64,000 nt of DNA from Cognatundibacterium griseum (GCF_014284195.1 NZ_JACOGC010000003.1:1-64000), one strand, 5' to 3'. Counted from the first letter of the stretch, positions 27,681 through 38,063 are shown. The notes: a model not told the origin generated them from the letters alone. Numbers and translations are program-made.

Positions 27681-28198
27681 CAGCAGCCGCCCTGCGTAAT
27701 CGCCGGCGGATTCGGATGCAGTCTGGCCATGGAGTATGTATCTGCAAAAACGCCGTGCCGCAAGGCATGGGCGCGGTGCGTTCCCTCGATCTGAAAACCG
27801 AATTTCTGATACAGATGGATCGCTGCTGCGTTGTCACAAAAAACGATCAGCTCAATCCTGAGAATGTTCAGCCACAGGTCAGCCAGCTGAATCAGCTCTT
27901 GCAACAAAGCGCTTCCGACGCCACGCCCTGCAAACGCATCGGCAACCCCCATGCCCAGCGTTGCCACATGCGCCCGCCGCTGTTTCTGTTCCAGATACAA
28001 GACCGCATTACCGGCAATCGCGCCGTCGCACAGTGCCACCAGCATGACATCTTTTGCATCCAGATTTTTCAGCCGCTCCTGCCACATGTCGACAGAAGGG
28101 TGCGGCAGCTGCAAGGTTCCGCCATACGCGCCGGAACTTGCATAGACCCGCTGAATCTGGGCCGCATCAGAAACTTCTGCGCGACGGATGTGGATCAT
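27680..28198 (-). CDS. GNAT-family N-acetyltransferase
   Basis: A 172-residue acetyltransferase with the GNAT fold. It starts [16 protein letters not shown]; the acetyl-CoA loop is in [22 protein letters not shown], and [13 protein letters not shown] marks the C-terminal half. Substrate unknown. Its ATG overlaps the alaS stop and its own stop overlaps the next ATG, both as ATGA, so all three genes are translationally coupled. Membership in an aminoacyl-tRNA synthetase operon may be only for expression level. Confidence 0.88.
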   Translation of the reverse strand: MIHIRRAEVSDAAQIQRVYASSGAYGGTLQLPHPSVDMWQERLKNLDAKDVMLVALCDGAIAGNAVLYLEQKQRRAHVATLGMGVADAFAGRGVGSALLQELIQLADLWLNILRIELIVFCDNAAAIHLYQKFGFQIEGTHRAHALRHGVFADTYSMARLHPNPPAITQGGC

Positions 28199-30807
28199 AC
28201 CCTGCCGTGAACCCAGTCAGTCACACCGGCCAATGCCGCCGCAAGGCCGGATGGATCGGTACCGCCAGCCTGCGCCATATCAGGACGTCCGCCGCCTTTA
28301 CCGCCAACCTGCTGCGCCACGAAATTCACCAGATCACCAGCTTTCAGGCGGGAAGTGCTGTCAGCGGTAACGCCGGCGATCAGACTGACCTTGCCATCAT
28401 TAACTGCCGCCAGAACGATCGCTGCGGTTTTCAGTTTATCTTTGAGCTTGTCCATCGTCTCGCGCAACGCAGTCACATCCGCACCGTCCAGCATTGCCGC
28501 CAGTACCTTGATGCCCTTGACATCGACGGCCTGAGCAAGCAACTCGTCACCCTGATTCGATGCCAGCCGGGATTTCAGTGCGGCCAGTTCTTTCTCAAGC
28601 GACTTCACGTGTTCCTGTACCTGGACAATACGCTGGGTCAGCTCTTCCGGCTGCGCTTTCAGCGCCGCAGCAGCCTCATTGATGCGATGACTCTGCGTCT
28701 GCACCAGCGTCAGCGCCACTTCGCCTGTCACTGCCTCTACCCGGCGGATGCCTGCTGCAACACCGCTCTCAGCCACAATTTTGAAAAGACCGATATCACC
28801 GGTGCGGGCCACATGGGTGCCGCCGCACAGCTCGCGCGAAGAGCCGATATCCAGCACACGGACTTCGTCGCCGTATTTTTCGCCGAACAATGCCATCGCG
28901 CCATGCTTGACCGCATCATCAAAGGCCATCAGCTGCGCAGAGGTCGCGGCATTTGCCAGAATTTCACGGTTCACGATCTGCTCCACCTGACGGATTTCAC
29001 CAGCGGTCATCGGTGCCGTGTGACTAAAGTCGAAACGGGTTTTATCCGCATCCACCAGCGAACCTTTCTGGGCAACGTGGCTGCCCAGCACTTCGCGTAA
29101 GGCTTTATGCATCAGATGCGTGGCAGAGTGATTGCGCATTGTTTGTGCGCGCACTTCACCGGCGACTTCTGCTTTCACGTTTTGCACAATGGTCAGCTTG
29201 CCGGATCGCAGAACGCCATGATGACCGAAAACATCGGCCTGGATTTTCTGGGTATCACTGACTTCAAAAACCGCGCCATCAGTACCGGTCAGCAGACCGG
29301 AGTCGCCACACTGGCCGCCGGATTCGGCGTAAAACGGCGTCGTATCCAGCACCACAATCGCATGCTGGCCTGCCTGGACTTCATTCACCGGGCTGCCTTC
29401 GACATACAGGGCAACGATTTTCGCCTCATGCTGCAACTGCTCGTAGCCGACAAAGCGGGTCTTGTCACCGCTGTATTCAATGGCTGCTGCCATTTTGAAT
29501 TTGCCGCCTTCACGCGCTTTTTTACGCTGCAATTCCATTGCCGCGTTAAAACCGGCTTCATCCAGTGTGACATTACGCTCGCGGCAGATGTCTGCTGTCA
29601 GGTCAAGCGGGAAACCATAGGTGTCGTACAGTGTGAAAGCGGTGTCGCCATCCAGATTTTTTCCGTCTTTTGCCAGCGCAGCTTCCAAAATTTTCATGCC
29701 GTTTTCCAGCGTCTCGCCAAAGCGCTCTTCTTCCTGACGGATCACCTGTGCAACGCGTTCTGCGGCTTCGGCCAGTTCAGGATAAGCGCCGCCCATTTCG
29801 CGAACCAGATCAGCCACCAGCCTGAAGAAAAACGGCTGGCTCTGTCCCAGCTTATGGCCATGGCGCAACGCACGGCGGGTAATACGGCGCAGCACATAAC
29901 CGCGCCCCTCATTGCCGGGAATCACGCCGTCCACGATCAGGAAACCTGCGCAGCGGATATGATCGGCAATCACTTTCAATGAGTTGTTACCCAGATCGGT
30001 GCAGCCGGTCTCACGGGCGGCGGCCTTGATCAGATTCTGGAAAGTATCGATCTCGTAGTTGGAATGCACATGCTGCAGCACGGCCGACAAACGCTCCAGG
30101 CCCATGCCGGTATCGACGCATGGCTTAGGCAACGGATGCAGCACGCCCGCTTCATCCTTGTTGAACTGCATGAATACCAGATTCCAGATTTCGATGAAAC
30201 GGTCGCCATCTTCTTCTGCTGATCCCGGAGGGCCACCCCAGATTTCCGGACCGTGATCGTAGAAAATTTCGGTACAAGGACCGCAAGGCCCCGTATCGGC
30301 CATCTGCCAGAAATTGTCGGAAGCGTAGCGCGCGCCCTTGTTGTCGCCGATACGGATGATGCGTTCTGCCGGCACACCGATTTCGTTTTTCCAGATATCG
30401 TAGGCTTCGTCATCTTCCTGATACACGGTGACTGTGAGTTTATCCGCCGGTAATTTATAAACCGTCGTCAGCAATTCCCATGCGTAATGGATCGCATCTT
30501 TTTTGAAATAATCGCCGAACGAGAAATTACCCAGCATTTCAAAGAACGTGTGGTGACGCGCGGTATAGCCGACGTTTTCCAGATCGTTATGCTTGCCGCC
30601 GGCACGCACACTGCGCTGCGCCGTGGTGGCGCGGGTATACGCACGCTTGTCCTGACCGAGAAATACATCTTTAAACTGCACCATGCCTGAGTTGGTGAAC
30701 AGCAAAGTCGGGTCATTACCGGGAATCAGGCTGGACGAACGCACGCGCGTATGGCCTTTGGATTCGAAAAAGCTGAGGAATTTATCGCGGATTTCGGACG
30801 AGTTCAT
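28195..30807 (-). CDS. alaS: alanyl-tRNA synthetase
   Basis: An 870-residue class II synthetase that charges tRNA-Ala. The N-terminal catalytic domain starts [24 protein letters not shown]. The editing domain carries the zinc residues NHSATHLMH and [14 protein letters not shown], and the C-terminal DHHA1-like domain ends with [12 protein letters not shown]. Length matches the family (about 875). A minus-strand TATAAT (plus 30844-30849) lies about 37 bases upstream of the ATG. It heads a coupled operon with a GNAT and a Nudix gene. Confidence 0.98.
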   Translation of the reverse strand: MNSSEIRDKFLSFFESKGHTRVRSSSLIPGNDPTLLFTNSGMVQFKDVFLGQDKRAYTRATTAQRSVRAGGKHNDLENVGYTARHHTFFEMLGNFSFGDYFKKDAIHYAWELLTTVYKLPADKLTVTVYQEDDEAYDIWKNEIGVPAERIIRIGDNKGARYASDNFWQMADTGPCGPCTEIFYDHGPEIWGGPPGSAEEDGDRFIEIWNLVFMQFNKDEAGVLHPLPKPCVDTGMGLERLSAVLQHVHSNYEIDTFQNLIKAAARETGCTDLGNNSLKVIADHIRCAGFLIVDGVIPGNEGRGYVLRRITRRALRHGHKLGQSQPFFFRLVADLVREMGGAYPELAEAAERVAQVIRQEEERFGETLENGMKILEAALAKDGKNLDGDTAFTLYDTYGFPLDLTADICRERNVTLDEAGFNAAMELQRKKAREGGKFKMAAAIEYSGDKTRFVGYEQLQHEAKIVALYVEGSPVNEVQAGQHAIVVLDTTPFYAESGGQCGDSGLLTGTDGAVFEVSDTQKIQADVFGHHGVLRSGKLTIVQNVKAEVAGEVRAQTMRNHSATHLMHKALREVLGSHVAQKGSLVDADKTRFDFSHTAPMTAGEIRQVEQIVNREILANAATSAQLMAFDDAVKHGAMALFGEKYGDEVRVLDIGSSRELCGGTHVARTGDIGLFKIVAESGVAAGIRRVEAVTGEVALTLVQTQSHRINEAAAALKAQPEELTQRIVQVQEHVKSLEKELAALKSRLASNQGDELLAQAVDVKGIKVLAAMLDGADVTALRETMDKLKDKLKTAAIVLAAVNDGKVSLIAGVTADSTSRLKAGDLVNFVAQQVGGKGGGRPDMAQAGGTDPSGLAAALAGVTDWVHGRV

Positions 30808-30843
30808 AGAAGATAGATCAGAGCTTAAAAAGATAACTTCTGA

Positions 30844-30872
30844 TTATACGGTATAAAACCTGCGCGACAGCA
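30844..30872 (-). promoter_or_regulatory. candidate alaS promoter
   Basis: A perfect -10 TATAAT (plus 30844-30849) within a GTATAC-like AT stretch; the -35 at the expected distance is weak. Confidence 0.4.
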
Positions 30873-30943
30873 GCCCGTATCAGGCGCTTGCTGCGAATGG
30901 AGACATTGATTGCAAAAACAGCAAAATCTCCTGTCACAGCTGA

Positions 30944-31693
30944 TCAGAAATCTGCAGGAATCAGATCCAGCCGGTCGGTACAGAATGCATCCACACCCCA
31001 GCGCAACAGTTCCAAGGCTCTTTGCGGGTCGTTGACGGTATAACAGAACAATCCATAACCGGCATCCTTGACCTGCCGCACCAGCTCCGGCGTCAGCGAT
31101 TCATGATTCGTATGCAGGGCACGGACGCCCAGTTCCTGGCACTGGCTTTTCCAGTCCGGAGTGATGCGCTCCGTCAGCCAGCCGCGTGGCAAAACGGGTG
31201 CTGCGGATTTTGCTGCTTTGAGTGCAGTGACAGAGAAGGAAGACAGCAGAGGCAGATGCCCGGCATCGCTGACCGCCACATCCGCAAACAAGGATGCGCA
31301 ACAGGCGGCAACCACTTCCCCGGTCAGCGCCTCCATGCCGGGTACCGGTTTGATTTCCACATTCATCCAGATGTCGTGGTGCCGGCAAAATGCGACAGCA
31401 TCTTCAAACAGCGGCACCGGCTCTCCTGAGAATTCGGCGCCAAACCAGCTGCCTGCATCCATTGCCGTCAACGCTTCTGCAGTGCTGCCTGCAACACTGC
31501 CGGTTCCGGCCAGCGTGCGGCCAAATTCATAATCATGCATCAGCACAGGAACCGCATCCTTTGATAACATGACATCAAATTCCACAGCATGAAACCCCTG
31601 CGCCAGACCGCAACGCAGCGCCGCGATGGTATTTTCCGGCGCCAGTATGCCGCCGCCGCGGTGTGCAAGAACTTTAGGATAAGGCCACATCAT
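30944..31693 (-). CDS. glycerophosphodiester phosphodiesterase
   Basis: A 249-residue GDPD-fold enzyme that cleaves glycerophosphodiesters to glycerol-3-phosphate and an alcohol, likely cytoplasmic (no signal peptide), like E. coli UgpQ (247 residues). Motifs: LAHRGGGILAPENTIAALR with the catalytic His-Arg and Glu, EFDVMLSKDAVPVLMHD, NVEIKP, and GLFCYTVNDP near the end. I chose the ATG at 31693, with a GAGAG sequence upstream; an upstream TTG is possible. It is divergent from the CoA-transferase gene. Confidence 0.9.
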   Translation of the reverse strand: MMWPYPKVLAHRGGGILAPENTIAALRCGLAQGFHAVEFDVMLSKDAVPVLMHDYEFGRTLAGTGSVAGSTAEALTAMDAGSWFGAEFSGEPVPLFEDAVAFCRHHDIWMNVEIKPVPGMEALTGEVVAACCASLFADVAVSDAGHLPLLSSFSVTALKAAKSAAPVLPRGWLTERITPDWKSQCQELGVRALHTNHESLTPELVRQVKDAGYGLFCYTVNDPQRALELLRWGVDAFCTDRLDLIPADF

Positions 31694-31732
31694 GCTCTCT
31701 CTGATCACAATCAATTCAAAGGATTACCGAAG

Positions 31733-32974
31733 ATGGGTACAGCGACATCTCAGAAAACTGCTTTAGGGCATCTCCGCATACTCGATCTGACACGCGTGCT
31801 GGCAGGTCCCTGGTGCGCGCAGAATCTGGCCGATCTGGGAGCGGAAGTCATCAAAGTCGAACGCCCCGGCTGCGGCGACGACACCCGCAGCTGGGGACCG
31901 CCCTACCTGCGCGATACTGACGGTAACGATACCACGGAAGCGGCGTATTATCTGGCCGCCAACCGCAATAAGCGCTCGGTCACCGTCGACATCGCAAGCC
32001 CGGAAGGGCAGCAGATTATCCGCGAGCTGGCGATGCAATCCGATATCGTGCTCGAAAATTATAAAGTCGGCCAGCTCAAAAAATACGGCCTCGATTACGC
32101 ATCGCTGAAACAGCTGAAACCGGATCTGATTTACTGCTCGATCACCGGTTTTGGCCAGGACGGCCCCTACGCCCACCGTGCCGGCTACGACTTCATCGTG
32201 CAGGGCATGGGCGGCTTCATGTCGCTGACCGGCGAACGCGACGACCTGCCCGGCGGCGGCCCGCAAAAAGCCGGGGTGGCGATTGCCGATCTGATGACCG
32301 GTATGTATGCCACCATTGCAGTCCTGACCGCACTGACCCACCGCGACCGTACTGGTGAAGGCCAGTACATCGACATGGCACTGCTGGATGTGCAGGTCGC
32401 GATGCTGGCGAACATGAACATGAATTACCTGTGCAATGGAAAGGTGCCTCCGCGCTGGGGTAATGCGCATGCCAACATCGTGCCTTACCAGACCTTCGCC
32501 ACGTGTGACGGTCATATCATCGTCGCTGCCGGAAATGATGGTCAGTACAGAAAATTCGTGCAGGCAGGCGGACAACCCGAGCTGGCCGACGATCCGCGCT
32601 TCAATACCAATCCGCAACGGGTGCAGAACCGCGACACGCTGGTACCCTTGCTGGCAGAGATGGTCAAAAAGAAAAGCAAACAGGAATGGATTGCATTACT
32701 GGAAGCGGCAGGTGTTCCCTGCGGTCCGATCAACCGCTTAAACGAGGTGTTTGAAGATCCGCAGGTACAGGCGCGCGGCATGAAGATCAATCTGCCACAT
32801 CCGGAAGCAACGTCCGTGAATCTGGTTGCCAGCCCCATGAAATTATCCGCGACCCCGGTCAGCTATCGCGATGCCCCTCCGTTGCTGGGTCAGCATACGG
32901 ATGAGGTATTGCATCAGCTGCTGGCTTACGATGACGCCAAACTGGATGAACTCAGGTCGAAAAAAATCATCTGA
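31733..32974 (+). CDS. CaiB/BaiF-family (class III) CoA-transferase
   Basis: A 413-residue class III CoA-transferase moving CoA between organic acids. It begins LRILDLTRVLAGPWCAQNLADLGAEVIKVERPG and has NRNKRSVTVDI. The catalytic aspartate is Asp153 in GYDFIVQGMGGFMSLTGE. The ATG at 31733 has GGAT about eight bases upstream; a 48-codon open extension lacks family similarity. The acid pair is unknown: no oxalate, carnitine or mesaconate genes are adjacent. It may link to the acyl-CoA genes elsewhere in the window. Confidence 0.9.
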   Translation: MGTATSQKTALGHLRILDLTRVLAGPWCAQNLADLGAEVIKVERPGCGDDTRSWGPPYLRDTDGNDTTEAAYYLAANRNKRSVTVDIASPEGQQIIRELAMQSDIVLENYKVGQLKKYGLDYASLKQLKPDLIYCSITGFGQDGPYAHRAGYDFIVQGMGGFMSLTGERDDLPGGGPQKAGVAIADLMTGMYATIAVLTALTHRDRTGEGQYIDMALLDVQVAMLANMNMNYLCNGKVPPRWGNAHANIVPYQTFATCDGHIIVAAGNDGQYRKFVQAGGQPELADDPRFNTNPQRVQNRDTLVPLLAEMVKKKSKQEWIALLEAAGVPCGPINRLNEVFEDPQVQARGMKINLPHPEATSVNLVASPMKLSATPVSYRDAPPLLGQHTDEVLHQLLAYDDAKLDELRSKKII

Positions 32975-33143
32975 GCCGCCTGCAATTGCGTGCCGGCGGG
33001 CGCATAAGCGCGGCACAGCCCGGGCAACTCGCGCCATTTCCCGGCGGGCTGGCGACACGATGACGTGTTTTATCGCATCCGGCTTGGTATGGCTGCCGCA
33101 GCCCGCTACCATCCGGAGATGACTGAATTGTGGAAGTTATCTT

Positions 33144-34289
33144 ATGTACGGAAATACACCTTTTTTTCAACACCTGCGGGCGTTTTATCTTCGGCATACC
33201 AACAGTGCCTGGCGAACCATACTCGGCGAGATGCCCCGCTTGCTGCTGATTAATCAGCTGTGTGCCATCGTCATCATCCTGCTCGTGCGGCCTGACGGTT
33301 CGGTGTTTGAGAATATCGTGTTTTCCAACCTGATCGGCTTTTGCTGCTATGTACTGATACGTACTGGCCGGCATCTGATCTGGCCGGACAAAGAACCCGG
33401 TATGCTGGCTTTTTATCTGCTGTGCATTGTTGTGTCGCCGTTCGGTTTTATTGCCGGCGTCGCTATTTCAGCCACTATTTTTTCCTATCCGCTGGAAGAG
33501 GTGTTTTCGCTGCAGGGAAACTATGTCATCACCTTCGTATCGATGACCTGCATCATCAGCACCATCGTCGCCTGGCTATTCTGGAACCGCGCCAAGATCA
33601 ATGCCTTGCATGCTCAGGCAGAGGCAGAAAAAACCCGCTATGCCTTAATTGAACGGCAGGCGATGCAGACCCAGTTACAGTTGCTGCAAGCGCAGATTGA
33701 ACCGCACATGCTGTTTAACACCCTCGCCAACCTGCAGGGTCTGATTGCGATCGATGCCACCCGGGCGCAGCATATGCTGACACAGCTGATCGTGTACCTG
33801 CGTGCCACGCTATGCGCATCCCGTGCGGAAACCACCACGCTGGGACAAGAATTCACGCTGATCCGGGCTTATCTGGATTTACTGGCGATACGGATGGGAA
33901 GCCGGCTCAGCTACACACTGGATCTGCCACCTGACCTGGCAGCATTTCCCCTCCCGCCGATGTTGTTGCAGCCATTGGTGGAAAATGCCATCCGGCACGG
34001 GCTGGAACCCAAAATTGAGGGCGGTCATATTCTGGTTCAGGCCAGCAAAACAACTGGATTTCTGCGCCTGAAAATTGCCGATACCGGACTCGGTCTGCCA
34101 TTCGGCTATGACGAACAGCCAGCGCCCTCTGCCGACGGTCACCATGTCGGCAATGCCAATATCCGGGAACGTCTGCAAGCCATTTTCGGCGCGAGCGCCT
34201 CGCTGACCTTAACGCCGAACCATCCCGAAGGCGTCATTGCTGAGCTGACGATTCCTTACTCCGGTTATCCTGACCCAACTTTTCACTGA
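33144..34289 (+). CDS. LytS/YehU-type sensor histidine kinase
   Basis: A 381-residue membrane kinase. Four hydrophobic helices lie in about 33-147, followed by a coiled region and the His-kinase domain of the LytS type, with the phosphoryl His188 in QAQIEPHMLFNTLANLQ. The ATP-binding domain has PPMLLQPLVENAIRHGLEP (N box) and IADTGLGLP (G box). GGAAG precedes the ATG. Its stop overlaps the start of the LytTR regulator gene, so the two form one two-component system. The signal is unknown; the sensor part has little periplasmic sequence. Confidence 0.92.
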   Translation: MYGNTPFFQHLRAFYLRHTNSAWRTILGEMPRLLLINQLCAIVIILLVRPDGSVFENIVFSNLIGFCCYVLIRTGRHLIWPDKEPGMLAFYLLCIVVSPFGFIAGVAISATIFSYPLEEVFSLQGNYVITFVSMTCIISTIVAWLFWNRAKINALHAQAEAEKTRYALIERQAMQTQLQLLQAQIEPHMLFNTLANLQGLIAIDATRAQHMLTQLIVYLRATLCASRAETTTLGQEFTLIRAYLDLLAIRMGSRLSYTLDLPPDLAAFPLPPMLLQPLVENAIRHGLEPKIEGGHILVQASKTTGFLRLKIADTGLGLPFGYDEQPAPSADGHHVGNANIRERLQAIFGASASLTLTPNHPEGVIAELTIPYSGYPDPTFH

Positions 34290-35107
34290 TGCTGATGATG
34301 AATGTCCCCAAACGCGCCCTGATCGCTGAAGATGAACCGGTATTGTCGCTGACTCTGCAGCATATGCTGCGCAGGCTCTGGCCTGAGCTGGAACTGTGCG
34401 CCGTGGTTGAAAACGGTGTTGCGGCTATTGATGCAGCGCTCAACACCACGCCGGACATCCTGTTTCTCGATATTAAAATGCCCGGCAAATCCGGGCTGGA
34501 GGTCGCTCAGGAACTGGCCGAGGAATGGCCCGAAGACCGCCCCTTTCCACTGATCGTGTATGTCACGGCTTATGACGAATTTGCGGTGGAGGCTTTTGAG
34601 CATTCGGCATCGGACTATGTGCTGAAACCGGTCACCGAAGAACGCCTGCACAAGACCATACAACGTTTGCAGGCACGTCTCGGCAACCAGCTACAACGCG
34701 CCGGTGAGCTCGACCGGGTGCTGGCACAATTGCGCCAGCTCATGCCCGGACATCTGTTGCCCGGTGTGCCGGCCAGCCCTGAAAAGCTGCGCATGATCCG
34801 CGCAGCCGTCGGTAACCATATCCGGATGATTCAGGTTGACGATGTCTTGTATTTCGAGGCAACCGACAAATACGTCAACGTCGTGACCCGTGAGCATTCT
34901 TCCCTGATCCGCAGCAGCCTGCGCGATTTACTGCCGCAGCTCGACAGCGATATTTTCTGGCAGGTACACCGCAGCACCGTGGTGAACATCCGGCAGGTGC
35001 ACCTTGCCCACAAAGACGATAACGGCAAAATCACGCTGAAACTGCGTGACAGCGATGAACGGCTCACCGTCAGCAGAGTGTATGCCCACTTGTTTAAACA
35101 AATGTGA
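34289..35107 (+). CDS. LytTR-family response regulator
   Basis: A 272-residue response regulator. The receiver domain is N-terminal with acidic residues EDE (14-16), phosphorylated Asp61 (LFLDIKMPGKSG), the switch Thr in VTAYDEF and Lys in DYVLKP. The C-terminal LytTR DNA-binding domain (about 165-270) contains LYFEATDKYVNVVT, WQVHRSTVVNI and KDDNGKITLKLRD. The start overlaps the kinase stop (ATGA). LytTR targets usually have two direct repeats in promoters; I did not find an obvious one nearby. Confidence 0.93.
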   Translation: MLMMNVPKRALIAEDEPVLSLTLQHMLRRLWPELELCAVVENGVAAIDAALNTTPDILFLDIKMPGKSGLEVAQELAEEWPEDRPFPLIVYVTAYDEFAVEAFEHSASDYVLKPVTEERLHKTIQRLQARLGNQLQRAGELDRVLAQLRQLMPGHLLPGVPASPEKLRMIRAAVGNHIRMIQVDDVLYFEATDKYVNVVTREHSSLIRSSLRDLLPQLDSDIFWQVHRSTVVNIRQVHLAHKDDNGKITLKLRDSDERLTVSRVYAHLFKQM

Positions 35108-35126
35108 TTTTCAACCAGGACTTTTT

Positions 35127-35597
35127 ATGTCAGATACCACCGCCCTGCATTGGCAATGCGCCCGTTTCGATGAACTCAGCAATTTCCAGCTGCATCAGAT
35201 TTACCAGGCGCGCAATGCCGTATTTATCGTGGAACAAAATTGCCCGTATCAGGATATCGACGGCAAAGACCCGCATTCCCATCACCTGATCGCCTGGGGC
35301 AGCGACCATCAGCTGGCCGCCTATCTGCGCATTGTTCCCGCCGGCATCAGCTTTGCCGAAGCTTCTCTGGGACGGGTTTTAAGCACGCAGGCATGGCGCG
35401 GCACAGGGATCGGTAAGGCACTGATCGCCAATGGTATCGCTGCTTTGCACAGACTGTATCCGGCAGCGCCGGTAAGAATCGGCGCCCAGGCCTATCTGGA
35501 AAAATTCTATGCCGGCTTCGGCTTTCAGACGGTGTCCGGTATCTATCTGGAAGACGATATCCCGCACATAGAAATGCTGCTGACACCCGCCGCATAA
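35127..35597 (+). CDS. ElaA-type GNAT acetyltransferase
   Basis: A 156-residue GNAT protein closely following the ElaA pattern: LHWQCARFDELSNFQLHQIYQARNAVFIVEQNCPYQDIDGKD, then AYLRIVP and the acetyl-CoA loop LGRVLSTQAWRGTGIGKALI. Substrate unknown. The ATG at 35127 has AGGA ten bases upstream and avoids overlap with the response-regulator gene; a longer in-frame start inside that gene is unlikely. It may be co-transcribed with the two-component system. Confidence 0.88.
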   Translation: MSDTTALHWQCARFDELSNFQLHQIYQARNAVFIVEQNCPYQDIDGKDPHSHHLIAWGSDHQLAAYLRIVPAGISFAEASLGRVLSTQAWRGTGIGKALIANGIAALHRLYPAAPVRIGAQAYLEKFYAGFGFQTVSGIYLEDDIPHIEMLLTPAA

Positions 35598-35668
35598 AAC
35601 TGCCGGGAGCGCGCACCCGGCTTTTCCACTATAATTCTGACAAATCAATGACTTACTGAATTTTTACT

Positions 35669-36544
35669 ATGCCGGTCGCAACACTCTCCCCTGAAACACC
35701 TTTCGTTAATATCTCGGCCTACAAATTTATCACCTTCGACGATACCGCGGAAAAACGCCAGGCCTTCATCGATAAATGCAAAGAATTAAACCTGAAAGGC
35801 ACAGTCCTGCTGACCCCGGAAGGCATCAATATGTTCCTCGCCGGTTTGCGTCATGAAATTGATGCCTACATGGACTGGCTGCATCAGGACCCGCGCTTTG
35901 CCGATGTGGTGGCGAAAGAGAGTTTTTCGGACCGCCAGCCTTTCACAAAACTGCTGGTCAAGCTGAAAGCCGAAATCATCACCATGCGCATGCCGCTGAT
36001 CAAGCCGGAAGAAGGCCGCGCGCCAGCCGTGGATGCGCAGACGCTCAAACGCTGGCTGGATCAGGGACATGACGACAACGGCAAGCCTGTCGTTATGGTC
36101 GATACCCGTAACGACTTTGAAGTCGACGTGGGCAGTTTCGATAACACGATTGATTACCGTATTGCGAAGTTCACCGAGTTTCCGAAGGTCATCGAAGAGC
36201 ATCGCGACGAGCTCAACGACAAAACCGTGGTGACCTTCTGCACCGGCGGCATACGCTGTGAAAAAGCGGCAATCCACATGCAGAATGTCGGCTTCCAGAG
36301 CGTCTACCAGCTTGAAGGCGGCATCCTCAAATATTTTGAAGAAGTCGGCGGCGACCATTATCACGGCGACTGCTTCGTTTTCGACTACCGCACCGCACTG
36401 AATCCGCAACTCGAAGCAACCGACACCAAACAGTGTTTCGCCTGCCGCGCGGTAGTGACGCCACGCGAACAATTGTCACCGTGGTATATCCCCGGTGAAT
36501 CCTGCCCGCATTGCAAAAAAGCCAGCCAGGAAAGCCACACCTGA
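35669..36544 (+). CDS. trhO: tRNA uridine(34) hydroxylase (rhodanese TrhO/YceA)
   Basis: A 291-residue protein of the TrhO family, which uses molecular oxygen to make 5-hydroxyuridine at tRNA position 34. An N-terminal acylphosphatase-like domain ([17 protein letters not shown]) is followed by a rhodanese domain with the active-site loop [16 protein letters not shown]-terminal cysteine pattern (CFACRAV and CPHCKK) suggests a zinc site. A strong bidirectional terminator follows. Confidence 0.93.
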   Translation: MPVATLSPETPFVNISAYKFITFDDTAEKRQAFIDKCKELNLKGTVLLTPEGINMFLAGLRHEIDAYMDWLHQDPRFADVVAKESFSDRQPFTKLLVKLKAEIITMRMPLIKPEEGRAPAVDAQTLKRWLDQGHDDNGKPVVMVDTRNDFEVDVGSFDNTIDYRIAKFTEFPKVIEEHRDELNDKTVVTFCTGGIRCEKAAIHMQNVGFQSVYQLEGGILKYFEEVGGDHYHGDCFVFDYRTALNPQLEATDTKQCFACRAVVTPREQLSPWYIPGESCPHCKKASQESHT

Positions 36545-36576
36545 TCTGTACCTGATCACTGTGCCCATATGTTCTT

Positions 36577-36611
36577 AAAAAAAACACCGCAAAAAATGCG
36601 GTGTTTTTTTT
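36577..36611. terminator. bidirectional terminator between trhO and the flavodoxin gene
   Basis: A 14-bp stem (36577-36590 with 36598-36611, ACACCGC against GCGGTGT with A/T extensions) and T-runs on both strands. Confidence 0.92.
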
Positions 36612-36669
36612 ACTCAAGACAAAGTCCTTTGCCGGAGACGGATACCCCGGCAAAAGCGGTGGCGATCAA

Positions 36670-37239
36670 TCAGCGGAATTTCTGTGCCACTTCAGCGATG
36701 CGCTTGCCAAACAGTTTGGCCGTTTCCAGATCGCCGGGCAGCGGGCCTTCTTCCGGTGTGGAATCGGAAGGAGACTGCGTCATCAGGCCGCTGAAGCTGC
36801 CGACATAGTTGATGTCGTTGCGCTGGGCCGCCTTGCTGTTGGCTGGCATCAGACCGGTGCCAACCCAGATCATGGAATGCTGCTGGGACAAGGTGAACAG
36901 ATAATGCAGTGTGGTCAGTTTGTCGCCGTTCATGGTCGCCGAGTTGGTAAAACCGGCGGCGATCTTGTCTTTCCATTGCTGGCTGAACCAGGGCTTGGAC
37001 GAGGCATCGGCAAATTTTTTGAATTGCCAGGAAACCGTTCCCATGTAAGTCGGCGAACCGAACACGATGGCATCGGCGGCAGCCAGGCTGGCCCATTGCG
37101 CGTCGCTGATATTGCCTTCCGCGTTAATTGCAATCATTTCTGTTGTGACTCCCGCTGCGGCTGCACCGGCCTGCACTGCTTCGGCCGCCTTGGCGGTATG
37201 ACCATAACCAGAGTGGTACACAATTGCTACTGTTGTCAT
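36670..37239 (-). CDS. WrbA-like flavodoxin-family protein (NADPH:quinone oxidoreductase type)
   Basis: A 189-residue flavodoxin-fold protein. The FMN phosphate loop is VYHSGYGHTAKAAEAV (8-23), and GSPTYMGTVSWQFKKFAD contributes to the isoalloxazine pocket. It probably reduces quinones with two electrons to limit redox cycling. AGGAG precedes the ATG. It lies 35 bases after the pirin gene and is divergent (with pirin) from a LysR regulator, a common electrophile/redox-response arrangement. Confidence 0.88.
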   Translation of the reverse strand: MTTVAIVYHSGYGHTAKAAEAVQAGAAAAGVTTEMIAINAEGNISDAQWASLAAADAIVFGSPTYMGTVSWQFKKFADASSKPWFSQQWKDKIAAGFTNSATMNGDKLTTLHYLFTLSQQHSMIWVGTGLMPANSKAAQRNDINYVGSFSGLMTQSPSDSTPEEGPLPGDLETAKLFGKRIAEVAQKFR

Positions 37240-37274
37240 TTCATGCTCCTAGTTGAAAGGCGGACTTGCCGCCA

Positions 37275-37976
37275 TTAGTGAGGTAAATCAAAAACCAGCA
37301 CTTCTGCCTGCTTGCCAGCAGACAAGTGCAAACTGCTTTCATCCTGTAATTTCACGGCATCGCCTTCCTGCAATGGCACACCGTTGACACTCAGTTCGCC
37401 GCGCGCCAGATGCACATACGTCAGCCGCTGCGGCGACAAACTGATGTCGGCCTGCTGATCGCCGTTGAACTGGCCGATGTAGAGCCGTGCATTCTGGCGG
37501 ATAGCGACCGAATCCTGCTCTCCGTCGGGTGAAGCCACCAGCCGCAACTGTCCGTTTTTCTCAGCGGCACTGAAGGTTTTTTCGCTGTAACGTGGCGCCT
37601 TGCCCGGCACATCCGGCTCAATCCAGATTTGCAGCAGCCGGGTATGCTCTGAGGGGGAGGGGTTAAACTCCGAATGGCGCACCCCGGTGCCTGCGCTCAT
37701 GTATTGCACGTTACCGGGCCGGATAGTGCTGCCATTGCCCATGCTGTCCTGATGCGCTATCGCTCCTTCCAGCACATAGGTGATGATTTCCATATTCTGG
37801 TGCGGATGGGTGCCGAATCCCATGCCCGGCGCAATCCGGTCATCGTTAATCACCCGCAGGGGGCCAAAGCCCATGTGCTGCGGATCGTAATAATCGGCAA
37901 ATGAAAAACTGTGATACGACTTCAGCCAGCCATGTTCGGCATAACCGCGTTCGTGGGCGCGTCTGAAACTGATCAT
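37275..37976 (-). CDS. pirin-family protein
   Basis: A cupin-fold pirin of about 233 residues. Visible pirin features: HGWLKSYHSFSFADYYDP, GPLRVINDDRIAPGMGFGTHPHQNMEIITYVLEG (metal-binding His-x-His) and QYMSAGTGVRHSEFNP. Bacterial pirins such as YhaK may have quercetinase activity or sense redox state. I chose the ATG at 37976, with GGAT upstream; an ATG four codons earlier lacks a ribosome site. First gene of a pair with the flavodoxin-like protein. Confidence 0.88.
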   Translation of the reverse strand: MISFRRAHERGYAEHGWLKSYHSFSFADYYDPQHMGFGPLRVINDDRIAPGMGFGTHPHQNMEIITYVLEGAIAHQDSMGNGSTIRPGNVQYMSAGTGVRHSEFNPSPSEHTRLLQIWIEPDVPGKAPRYSEKTFSAAEKNGQLRLVASPDGEQDSVAIRQNARLYIGQFNGDQQADISLSPQRLTYVHLARGELSVNGVPLQEGDAVKLQDESSLHLSAGKQAEVLVFDLPH

Positions 37977-37988
37977 GATGTAATCCAT

Positions 37989-38001
37989 TCAAAATATTTG
38001 A
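37989..38001. promoter_or_regulatory. LysR-type palindrome near the pirin start
   Basis: TCAAAATATTTGA, a 13-bp palindrome of the T-N11-A form (arms TCAAA and TTTGA). It is the first of two related dyads in the divergent promoter region. Confidence 0.5.
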
Positions 38002-38063
38002 CTTATGAACTCCAATATATACAATCACATTGGATGATATAAGGGCATTTTTTACAATGACTC

